Positions 53,880 to 61,402 of a stretch of DNA of 64,000 nt are shown here, in pieces. The DNA is taken from contig CAVXFS010000003.1 of NCBI GenBank assembly GCA_963761115.1, positions 372,001 through 436,000 of the forward strand. Direction: 5' to 3'. A program made the position numbers and the translations under genes. The number at the start of each line of letters is the position of its first letter. The first letter of the stretch is position 1. This stretch comes from CAVXFS01 sp963761115 (GTDB taxonomy: Bacteria > Pseudomonadota > Gammaproteobacteria > Burkholderiales > Gallionellaceae). The notes beneath the pieces are model-generated. The model was not told the origin of the DNA. It saw only the letters and a program-made list of their open reading frames with translations, and did not search any database.

Positions 53880-54311
53880 CTATTGGCCAAGATCGGACTT
53901 GATCTTGAGGACCATGGTATGTGCCCAGTCATTGGTCGGCAGCTGGCTATCCGGCTGGTTGGTGCTCTTCAGCGAGATCGAATATTCCGCAGCACCACTG
54001 TTCGGGGGTTTGACGGAGAAGATGACCACATCTCCCCACGGCCCCATGAGAACGCCCCTGGTGGCTTTCAGGGTGCCAAACAACTTGTTGCTGTCGACAA
54101 TGGTGAGATTGCGTTCCGCCACCCGCTCTATCTCTGACCATACTTCATCATAGGACTTGCCATGAATGGTGAAGCTGACCTCGCTCGAATCGGGATTATC
54201 CGCTTTGACAACTGGCGCAACTGCAACCGGCGCAACTGCAACCGGTGCAGCTGCGCTTGCGCAGCCCGCGATAAAGATGACGACAGCCCAAATCAGATTC
54301 CGACTTTGCAT
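53880..54311 (-). CDS. Small lipoprotein, unknown function
   Basis: 143 residues from ATG 54311, chosen because GGAGG lies 6 bases upstream and the sequence MQSRNLIWAVVIFIAGCAS then forms a lipoprotein signal with Cys16. An Ala/Pro/Val-rich direct repeat (APVAV three times) follows. The C-terminal 100 residues (VSFTIHGKSYDEVWSEIERVAERNLTIVD...WGDVVIFSVKPP) look like a conserved alpha/beta domain also seen in other betaproteobacterial lipoproteins. No function can be assigned. Confidence 0.75.
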   Translation of the reverse strand: MQSRNLIWAVVIFIAGCASAAAPVAVAPVAVAPVVKADNPDSSEVSFTIHGKSYDEVWSEIERVAERNLTIVDSNKLFGTLKATRGVLMGPWGDVVIFSVKPPNSGAAEYSISLKSTNQPDSQLPTNDWAHTMVLKIKSDLGQ

Positions 54312-54349
54312 ATTTTCCCTCCAGGTTCTGTCACACTCAGGTTTGCTGG

Positions 54350-55753
54350 TCAAATCACCTTGCCCGGATTCATCAAGTCCGATGGGTCGAGCAGATGCTT
54401 GATATTACGCATCAGCTCCAGTTCCAGCGCGCCCTTGTAATGGGAGATCTCGTCGCGCTTGAGCTGGCCCAGGCCATGTTCGGCACTGATGCTGCCGTTT
54501 AGTTCATGAACGATGTCATACACGATGCGGTTGACCTGCGCGCTCCTCTCGATGAACTGCATGTTCTGTTTGGGATCGGACATGGAGGTGTTGTAGTGCA
54601 GGTTGCCGTCACCCATATGCCCGAAAGCAACGATACGCACATCACTGAAGGTGGCGCGCAATGCGGCATCCGTGCGGGCGATGAACTCCGCCACCCGGCT
54701 GACCGGCACCGCGATGTCGTGCTTGATGCTGATACCTTCGCGCTTCTGCGCTTCGCTGATGTTCCTGCGCAGTTTCCACCAGGCTTCGGCGCGCGCTGCA
54801 TCTGCTGTGGCTTCGAACTCGATGATGCCGTCCCCGAAATCCTGCAGGGCGCGGCGCAATCCCTGTTCCAGCGGCGCTTCCAGCACATCCGACAACTGGG
54901 TGATGAGGATCCATTCATGCCTGGCGGAAAGCGGTTCGCGCGTATCCGGGATATGCTGGAACACCAGTTCGAGACTGGGGCGCGAGATGATCTCGAAACT
55001 GCTGATGCGGTCGCCGCACGCCGCGCGCAGGTGCGCAAGCAGTGCAACTGCCACACCCGGGTCGCGCACCGCGATGCAGGCGTTCGCCACCGAGCGCGGG
55101 CGCGGGAACAGTTTCAGCACGGCGGCGGTGATAATGCCGAGCGTGCCTTCCGCGCCGATGAACAGGTGCTTGAGGTCGTAGCCGGTATTGTCCTTGCGCA
55201 AGCCGCGCAGGCCGTTCCAGATGCGCCCGTCCGGCAGCACCACTTCCAGTCCGAGCACCAGGTCGCGGGCATTGCCGTAGCGCAGCACGCCGATGCCGCC
55301 GGCATTGGTCGACAGGTTGCCGCCGATCTCGCAATGCGGTGCGATCGCGGTGAGGCCGAGCGGGAACAGGCGGTTGACCTGCTCCGCCGCGTCGCACACG
55401 CTGGCGAGTTTGCAGCCGGCCTCGACGGTCATGGTGTAATCGATGGCATCGACGTGACGGATGCGGTCCATGCGCGACAGGTTGAGGATGATCTGCGCAC
55501 TGTCATCCGGCAGCGGTACCGATGCCCCGCTCAAACCGGTATTGCCGCCTTGCGGCACGATGGCAATATCATTTGCCACGCACAATTTGACTATTTCACT
55601 GACCTGTTGTGTAGCGTCCGGCAATACCACCGCGATCGCCTTGCCGGAATAACGGCCGCGCCAGTCGGTGCAATGGGGTGCGGCAGCTTCGCCGACCAGC
55701 ATGGCTTCATGGCCGACAATTGCTGCGACGGAGTCAAGAAAATTTGTTGCCAT
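54350..55753 (-). CDS. FAD-binding oxidoreductase (GlcD/D2HGDH-like)
   Basis: 467 residues from ATG 55753; an in-frame extension to 55915 has no family similarity. The PCMH FAD-binding half contains VVLPDATQQVSEIVKL and VPQGGNTGLSGASVP, and the FAD-oxidase C-terminal domain contains SIKHDIAVPVSRVAEFI, FGHMGDGNLHYN and the SAEHGLGQLKR motif. These enzymes oxidise D-2-hydroxy acids (D-lactate, glycolate, D-2-hydroxyglutarate). It is a single-subunit form with no GlcE/GlcF or iron-sulfur partner nearby. Confidence 0.9.
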   Translation of the reverse strand: MATNFLDSVAAIVGHEAMLVGEAAAPHCTDWRGRYSGKAIAVVLPDATQQVSEIVKLCVANDIAIVPQGGNTGLSGASVPLPDDSAQIILNLSRMDRIRHVDAIDYTMTVEAGCKLASVCDAAEQVNRLFPLGLTAIAPHCEIGGNLSTNAGGIGVLRYGNARDLVLGLEVVLPDGRIWNGLRGLRKDNTGYDLKHLFIGAEGTLGIITAAVLKLFPRPRSVANACIAVRDPGVAVALLAHLRAACGDRISSFEIISRPSLELVFQHIPDTREPLSARHEWILITQLSDVLEAPLEQGLRRALQDFGDGIIEFEATADAARAEAWWKLRRNISEAQKREGISIKHDIAVPVSRVAEFIARTDAALRATFSDVRIVAFGHMGDGNLHYNTSMSDPKQNMQFIERSAQVNRIVYDIVHELNGSISAEHGLGQLKRDEISHYKGALELELMRNIKHLLDPSDLMNPGKVI

Positions 55754-56203
55754 GCATGGGATCATCCTGTGGTCGCTGCGTTTCAACGGCCGACTGCCTC
55801 TTGCCAGCCGGGTCGACCGGGCCTTGGCATTCTTCCCCCGCGCCAGACGCAACCTAAAACGTAAATATACCATCGAGTGCGGGGTCAGGCGGTCAATCAT
55901 GTGGATGCCGGCCAATCACTTTCGCAGGTTGGGCTGACAAAGGAAGCCCAACATCTTCCCGATGACTATCATGTTGGGCTTCGTGCCTCAGCCTGACCTG
56001 CGACTGTGGCGGGTCCGTTTAAAATGGGGACTGGCGGCTGGACTGGATGATAAAATCTGCTATCGGCAGCAACGAACTGACAGCGGTGTTACAACCCGGA
56101 TCATCTGTCACTGCCAGGGCCGGAACCATATCGGCGAACGTTTTCGCGGGAATGACGTCTGATTCAGTGCTTCCCTGCCACCAACAAACAGGAACCTGAT
56201 TAC
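55754..56203. other. Gene-free 450-bp divergent intergenic region
   Basis: It lies between the divergent FAD-oxidoreductase and TlpA genes. It contains palindromic repeat copy 5 (55924-56001). The remainder shows no convincing ORF; AGGAACC about 8 bp before 56204 is the tlpA-like ribosome-binding site. No promoter could be assigned with confidence. Confidence 0.6.
55924..56001. repeat. Palindromic intergenic repeat, copy 4
   Basis: 78 bp, GCAGGTTGGGCTGACAAAGG on the left and GCTTCGTGCCTCAGCCTGACC on the right: the same orientation as the copy at 19265. Two mismatches in the right outer arm (CTGACCTGC). It is the only full copy between divergent rather than convergent or tandem genes. Confidence 0.85.
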
Positions 56204-56719
56204 ATGAAAGCAATGCTGCTGATCTTTTTGTGTGCGGTGGGCATATCCACCGCTGCGTATGCGGATACTCCGGGCGAGGTCAAGATCGGTGAATATCTGC
56301 GCGAGGCGACGATGCACGGGTTTCACAAGAACACAAAAAAACTATCCGACTACCGCGGCAAGCCGCTTCTCATCAATGTCTGGGCCAGCTGGTGCACCCC
56401 GTGTCGGGAAGAGATGGGTTCGCTGGACCGGTTGTCACGCCGTTATAACGGGAAGCAATTCAATATCATCGGCATATCGACCGATGACTATACCGACGCG
56501 GCAGAGTTGTTCGTCAGGAAGTCGAAGCTTTCCTTCGTCAATTACCTCGACAGCAAGGTGTTCCTGGAAAACATGCTGGGCGCCAACAATATCCCGACAA
56601 CGATACTGGTTGATGCCAATGGCAAGGTGCTGGAAAAGGTTCGCGGCGCACACGAGTGGGACCAGCCAGAATATGTGGACGCGATAGCGCAGACCTTCAA
56701 CATCAAGCTGCCTCGTTAA
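56204..56719 (+). CDS. TlpA/ResA-like periplasmic thioredoxin
   Basis: 171 residues with a signal peptide (MKAMLLIFLCAVGISTAAYA). The redox motif is Cys64-Thr-Pro-Cys67 in VWASWCTPCREEM, followed by IIGISTDDY and the cis-Pro loop NNIPTTILVDANG. It is a TlpA/ResA-type reductant, usually keeping cytochrome c apoprotein or other periplasmic thiols reduced. No ccm genes are adjacent. It is followed by repeat copy 5 and a convergent gene. Confidence 0.9.
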   Translation: MKAMLLIFLCAVGISTAAYADTPGEVKIGEYLREATMHGFHKNTKKLSDYRGKPLLINVWASWCTPCREEMGSLDRLSRRYNGKQFNIIGISTDDYTDAAELFVRKSKLSFVNYLDSKVFLENMLGANNIPTTILVDANGKVLEKVRGAHEWDQPEYVDAIAQTFNIKLPR

Positions 56720-56730
56720 GCTGCAAACAT

Positions 56731-56807
56731 GCAGGTTGGGCTGAGGCACGAAGTCCAACTTGACGGCAATCGGAAAATGTTGGGCTTCCTTTGTCAGCCC
56801 AACCTAC
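56731..56807. repeat. Palindromic intergenic repeat, copy 5
   Basis: 77 bp, GCAGGTTGGGCTGAGGCACG on the left and TTCCTTTGTCAGCCCAACC on the right: same orientation as the copy at 21785. It lies between convergent genes (TlpA-like and pseudouridine synthase), ending 5 bp before the latter's stop. Confidence 0.86.
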
Positions 56808-56811
56808 AAGA

Positions 56812-57543
56812 CTAGAATGTTTCATCCTCGCGCAGGTAACGCCACTGTCCTGTCGGCAGATCGCCCAGTTTGATCTTGCCGATACGCACGCGTTTCAACC
56901 CGGTCACTTTCAGCCCGACCAATTCGCACATGCGGCGTATCTGCCGCTTCTTGCCTTCCTGCAGGATAAAGCGCAGCTGGTCGTCGTTGAGCCAGCTCAC
57001 TTTCGCCGGCTTGAGCGCCACGCCGTCCAGCTTCAAACCATGATTCAGCATGTGCAGGCCGTTGCCGACGATCTTGCCCTGCACCCGCACCATATATTCC
57101 TTTTCGATGGGGGAATCCTCGCCGATCAGTTGTTTGGCGATGCGGCCATCCTGTGTCAGCACCAGCAAGCCCTGCGAATCAATATCAAGGCGACCTGCGG
57201 GCGCCAGGCCTTTCAATTGAACCGGGTTGAATTGCTGCGGCGAGCGGTCGACGGACCAGCGCGAGGCCGCAGTGAGCAGTGTGACGGCCGGTCGGTGGTT
57301 GTCCTCGGCCTGCCCGGAAACCAGGCCGACGGGTTTGTTCAGCAGGAAAGTGACGCGTGCCTGCTGCTGGTTCTGCGCGGCCCGTTTAAGGGTGATGCGC
57401 TGCGTGGGCAGGATCTTCGTGCCGAGTTCGGTGACCGGTTGGCCGTCCACCAGCACCCAGCCGCGTTCGATATAGCTGTCCGCTTCCCGGCGCGAGCACA
57501 GGCCCTGTTCGGACATCAGTTTGGAGAGGCGGATCTTTTCCAT
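56812..57543 (-). CDS. RsuA/RluF-type rRNA pseudouridine synthase
   Basis: 243 residues. The N-terminal S4 RNA-binding domain (IRLSKLMSEQGLCSRREADSYIERGWV) is followed by FLLNKPVGLVSG and the catalytic Asp in APAGRLDIDSQGLLVL. EGKKRQIRRMCELVGLKV completes the family signature. It isomerises a specific uridine in rRNA. The short S4-linked form and sequence are closest in feel to RluF (23S U2604), but RsuA/RluB/RluE cannot be separated by eye. Confidence 0.88.
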   Translation of the reverse strand: MEKIRLSKLMSEQGLCSRREADSYIERGWVLVDGQPVTELGTKILPTQRITLKRAAQNQQQARVTFLLNKPVGLVSGQAEDNHRPAVTLLTAASRWSVDRSPQQFNPVQLKGLAPAGRLDIDSQGLLVLTQDGRIAKQLIGEDSPIEKEYMVRVQGKIVGNGLHMLNHGLKLDGVALKPAKVSWLNDDQLRFILQEGKKRQIRRMCELVGLKVTGLKRVRIGKIKLGDLPTGQWRYLREDETF

Positions 57544-57588
57544 AAATCTGGTCTATTGACGATTCCGGTTAACGAATGAGGTTTGCGA

Positions 57589-58338
57589 TCATGCGTGATT
57601 GCATATCGGGCAGGCCGCATCCTGGTTCAATGTTATGGTGCGCAGTTCCATGTTCAAGGCATCCAGCAACAGCAGCCTGCCGCTTAACGATGTGCCCGTG
57701 CCCACCAGCAACTTGAGTGCTTCCGCGGCTTGCAGACTGCCTATGATACCGACCAGCGGCGAGAATACACCCATGACTGCGCAACGCGTTTCCTCGCTTT
57801 CTGCCTGCTCGGGATAGAGGCAGTTATAGCAGGGACTGTTTGCCTGGCGCAGGTCGAATACCGTAACCTGCCCGTCGAAACGAGTGGCGGCACCTGATAC
57901 CAGGGGCCGCCGAAGTTTTTTGCAAATCCGGTTCACGGCATAGCGCGTGGCGAAATTGTCACTGCAATCGAGCACCACATCGGCCGTTGCGGCAAGTTCC
58001 AGCAGGCGCGCTTCGTTGACTGTTTCGTGCAGCGCGATGACCTGAATCTCGGGATTCATATCGGCCAGAGTAACGGCCGCAGAATCGACTTTGGTCTGGC
58101 CTATGGATGAGGTGCGGTGCAAGAGCTGGCGTTGCAGGTTGGTCAGGTCCACCGTATCGCCATCGCAGATGGTCAGCGTACCCACGCCGCTGGCAGCAAG
58201 GAACATCGCGGCGGGCGAGCCCAGACCGCCCGCGCCCACCACCAGCGCATGCGCAGCGAGCAACCTTTGCTGTCCTTCGACCCCGATTTCAGGCAACAGG
58301 ATATGCCTGCTGTAGCGCAGTAATTGATGATCGTTCAT
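57589..58338 (-). CDS. moeB: Molybdopterin-synthase adenylyltransferase MoeB
   Basis: 249 residues. The E1-like Rossmann motif ALVVGAGGLGSPAAM, then DLTNLQRQLLH, DCSDNFATRYAVN and two zinc-binding CX2C pairs (PCYNC and CPIC) are typical of MoeB/ThiF. It adenylates the C-terminus of a ubiquitin-like sulfur carrier (MoaD or ThiS). It lacks a rhodanese domain. No moaD/thiS is adjacent, so the partner cannot be named, and the gene may serve thiamine or molybdopterin. It is 10 bp after the hypothetical gene. Confidence 0.88.
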   Translation of the reverse strand: MNDHQLLRYSRHILLPEIGVEGQQRLLAAHALVVGAGGLGSPAAMFLAASGVGTLTICDGDTVDLTNLQRQLLHRTSSIGQTKVDSAAVTLADMNPEIQVIALHETVNEARLLELAATADVVLDCSDNFATRYAVNRICKKLRRPLVSGAATRFDGQVTVFDLRQANSPCYNCLYPEQAESEETRCAVMGVFSPLVGIIGSLQAAEALKLLVGTGTSLSGRLLLLDALNMELRTITLNQDAACPICNHA

Positions 58339-58347
58339 GCGGGGGAA

Positions 58348-58752
58348 TTACTTGTATTCGCGCAATTCTTCCGGCGTGTCGTCATGGTCGCCGTGCGGAT
58401 GATTATCATAGGCCTTGACGAAAATTTCCTTGCTGCGTGACTTGGTCAGTCGTTCCGGCGTGCTCATGTTGTGGTATTGCACTTCTTCGCAGTAATGCAC
58501 CAGGGACCTGCCGATGCCATGCAGGATCGAGGGGTCGAGTCGAAAGCCTTCCTTGACCAGGGCGGTCTCCAGCCCTTCCATCGAATAGTCCAGCAGGCTG
58601 TAATTGACGATCAGGCTGTTCGCCTGCGATCCCGGTTCGACCTGCAGTCCGTCAAGCCCCTTGAGCAGCTGCAAAGCTCGCGCGGCCTCGCCGGGCGGCT
58701 CATCGGCAAAGAACAACTCATGCCGCTTCTGGTTCTCATCGGGATCAAGCAT
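58348..58752 (-). CDS. Conserved hypothetical protein
   Basis: 134 residues, no family recognised. The N-terminal part (HELFFADEPPGEAARALQLL, then LDGLQVEPGSQANSLIVNYSL and LDYSMEGLETALVKEGFRLD) has a beta-alpha-beta-beta-alpha-like pattern reminiscent of a ferredoxin-type/HMA fold but lacks the CxxC metal motif. A His-rich C-terminus (DNHPHGDHDD) could bind a metal. It lies between ctpA and moeB, 32 bp after ctpA, all on the minus strand. Confidence 0.55.
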   Translation of the reverse strand: MLDPDENQKRHELFFADEPPGEAARALQLLKGLDGLQVEPGSQANSLIVNYSLLDYSMEGLETALVKEGFRLDPSILHGIGRSLVHYCEEVQYHNMSTPERLTKSRSKEIFVKAYDNHPHGDHDDTPEELREYK

Positions 58753-58784
58753 CTGTTCTCCCTGGCCGATACGGACGCCGGAAT

Positions 58785-60220
58785 CTATTTCCTGCTCAGG
58801 ATATTCAATCCTTTCAGCAAATTCAAGGCCTGGTTCAGCTGGTAATCGTCCGCGCCGCCGTATACCGTGGGCTTGAGTTTATCCGAAGAGTCCGGGTTCG
58901 GTGCATCCTGCAGTTTGTTATCTTCAATAGCTGCCGGCTTATCGGTCTTGGTGGCGCCAGTTGCAGGGTGCCGATCATCGATCAGGTGGTGCTCCAGATC
59001 GGCTTCGCGCAGATGGAACGAGTTTGCCATCGCGCCGGAAGGATCGTCGACCACGATGTCGGGGACGATGCCCTTGGCCTGGATGGAACGGCCGCTGGGC
59101 GTGTAATAGCGCGCGGTGGTCAGCTTGATCGCGGAATTTGCGCTCAGCGGCAATATCGTCTGCACCGAACCCTTGCCGAAAGTCTGCGTTCCCATGATGA
59201 CTGCGCGCTTGTGATCCTGCAGCGCGCCGGAAACGATCTCGGAAGCCGATGCAGTTCCACCGTTCACCAGCACCACCATCGGCACATCCTTGATCGATGC
59301 GGGCAGGGCCTTCAGGTAATCATCGTTGCTCTTGCCGTGCAGATAATCTTCCGGCGAGGCAGTCAGGCGCATCTTGGCAGTCTTCGATACGGCCTTCGGT
59401 ATAAACCACCAGCGCGTCCTTGGGCAAAAAGGCGGCAGGACACGGCAACTGCCGCACTCAGCAATCCACCCGGATCGTTGCGCAGATCCAGCACCAGCCC
59501 TTTCAGGTCGCCCTTGTTTTCCTTGATCAAGCCGGTCAGTGCGGTGGCCAGGTTTTCCCCGGTATGTTCCTGGAACTGGGTGATGCGCACGAAACCATAG
59601 CCGGGTTCGACCAGCTTGGGCTTGACGCTCTTCACCTTGATGACTGCGCGCACCAGGGTGATGACCAGCGGTTTGGGTACATCCTTGCGCACGATGGTCA
59701 GGACGATCTTGCTGCCGGGCTTGCCGCGCATGTGCTTGACCGCATCGTTCAGCGTCAGGCCTTTTACCAGCGTGTCATCCAGCTTGATGATCAGGTCGCC
59801 GGTCTTGATGCCGGCCTCATAGGCGGGCGTGTCCTCGATCGGCGAAACGACTTTCACCAGGCCATCTTCCATGCCGACTTCGATACCGAGACCGCCAAAT
59901 TCTCCCTGAGTGCTGACTTGCAGGTCCTTGAAATCTTCGGCATTCAGGTAGGCGGAATGCGGATCCAGGCTGCTCAGCATGCCGTTGATCGCCCCGGTGA
60001 GCAGTTCCTTGTCGGAAACCGGTTCCACATAGTCGGTCTTGATGCGGCCGAACACTTCGGAAAAGGTTCGCAACTCCGTGATCGGCAAGGCTGATGCCGC
60101 TACCGGCTCACTGTCCTTGTCCGCAATCGCTGAGTAATTCAGGCTGACCATTACGCCGACCACCAGTCCCAGCCCGATCAAGCCAATTTTTTCAATTCGA
60201 CTACGCATGTAGATCCTCAT
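58785..60220 (-). CDS. ctpA: C-terminal processing protease, two frameshifts
   Basis: From 60220 an N-terminal anchor (IEKIGLIGLGLVVGVMVSLNY), the S41 N-terminal helix, a PDZ domain (GGLGIEVGMEDGLVKVVSPI...AGIKTGDLIIKLDD) and LVLDLRNDPGGLLSAAVAVS are readable. An extra base at 59437-59440 and an extra C at 59378 shift the frame, and the reading resumes at MRLTASPEDYLHG. VNGGTASASEIVSGAL carries the catalytic Ser and the Lys follows in TFGKGSVQTI. The corrected length is 477 residues, normal for CtpA/CtpB proteases that trim periplasmic proteins. It is 15 bp after envC. Two closely spaced insertions of one base each suggest sequence error. Confidence 0.92.
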
Positions 60221-60235
60221 TAATTAGGTATTGCC

Positions 60236-61378
60236 TCATGGCTTCCGCGAAATCCATTGCATCGGGTTTATGGTTTTCCCTTCGTGGCGCAGCTCGAAGT
60301 ATAAACCGGAATCCTCATTCCCGCCGCTATTGCCTACAGTGGCGATCGTGTCACCGCCGCGCAGTACATCGCCCACCTGTTTGAACAGGGTTTCATTGTT
60401 GCCATACAAACTCATGTAGCCTTTGCCATGGTCAACTATCATTAAGTTCCCGAAGCCGCGAAACCAGTCGGCGAATACCACCCGTCCCGCCGCCACCACC
60501 TTGACCAGTTGCTTGGGGGCCGCGCGCAGGAACAGGCCCTTCCACAACACCGTGCTGTCCGGTCGCGGGGTGCCATACACATTGCTGACTTCCCCTTTCA
60601 CCGGCAGCGACAGCTTGCCCTTGAGCTCCTCGAACGGCTTGCCGTCAAAGCGGTCATCGGGCAGTTTGTCGTTTTTAAGCAGTCCGCCGCTGGGTTGGCT
60701 CAACATTCTGGAAAGGTTCTCCACCAGCTTAGCCAGACGGTTTTCATCGCGTTGCAGCCGGCCGATCTCGCGCCGCTGCTGCTTGAGCTGCAGCGCGATA
60801 CCGGATAGCACCCGGCGGCGCGCGCGTTGCTCTTTTTTCAGCGTCTGGCTTTGCGACTGTTGTTCAGTCTGCAATGCGGCGATCTCTGCGCTTTTCCGGC
60901 TGGTCTGCTCAGTGACGATCTTCAGTTGCGCGAGATTGGCGCGCAGGGTATTGAGCCAGGCCGCGCGGCCGCGCGCGATGTATTCGTAATACTGCATTTC
61001 GCGCGCGATCTGGTTGGGGTCATGGTTGTTCAGCAGCAGCATCAGATATTCCTGCCGGCCGCCCAGATATTGCTGGTAGAGCAGCTTGCCCAGCAATGCC
61101 TGTTGCCCCTGGATGTCCTGCTCCAGTTGCTGTCCCTGCTGTTGCAATTGCTTGAGGGTTTGTCCCGCTTCGCGGTGTTGCTGCCCCAGTTCAGCAAGAC
61201 GACGGTTGCTGTCGCTGATGGCTCGTTCCGATTCACGCAAGGCATCGGCCGCCTCGGATTTAGACTCGCTGGTCTTCTCCATCTCCTGTTGCAGGTTGGC
61301 GATGCGCTGGCGCAGGTTGTCCAGCTTGTCCTGCTCCGATGCGCTGGCACCGCATGCCATCAGGCACAAGAACAACAA
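60236..61378 (-). CDS. envC: Murein hydrolase activator EnvC
   Basis: About 380 residues. A hydrophobic signal (LFLCLMACGASA) is followed by a long coiled coil (LDNLRQRIANLQQEMEKTSES onward to residue 220) and a C-terminal LytM/M23 domain (VKVVAAGRVVFADWFRGFGNLMIVDHGKGYMSLYG...LYFELRHEG) lacking parts of the zinc site, as in EnvC/FtsEX-controlled amidase activators. The start is unclear: only TTG 61378 or CTG 61381 fits, and no ATG/GTG occurs before the preceding in-frame stop. It may start at TTG or a base may be wrong upstream. It ends 15 bp before ctpA. Confidence 0.9.
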   Translation of the reverse strand: MLFLCLMACGASASEQDKLDNLRQRIANLQQEMEKTSESKSEAADALRESERAISDSNRRLAELGQQHREAGQTLKQLQQQGQQLEQDIQGQQALLGKLLYQQYLGGRQEYLMLLLNNHDPNQIAREMQYYEYIARGRAAWLNTLRANLAQLKIVTEQTSRKSAEIAALQTEQQSQSQTLKKEQRARRRVLSGIALQLKQQRREIGRLQRDENRLAKLVENLSRMLSQPSGGLLKNDKLPDDRFDGKPFEELKGKLSLPVKGEVSNVYGTPRPDSTVLWKGLFLRAAPKQLVKVVAAGRVVFADWFRGFGNLMIVDHGKGYMSLYGNNETLFKQVGDVLRGGDTIATVGNSGGNEDSGLYFELRHEGKTINPMQWISRKP

Positions 61379-61402
61379 CAGCGTTAATCGTAGGATGACC
61401 GA

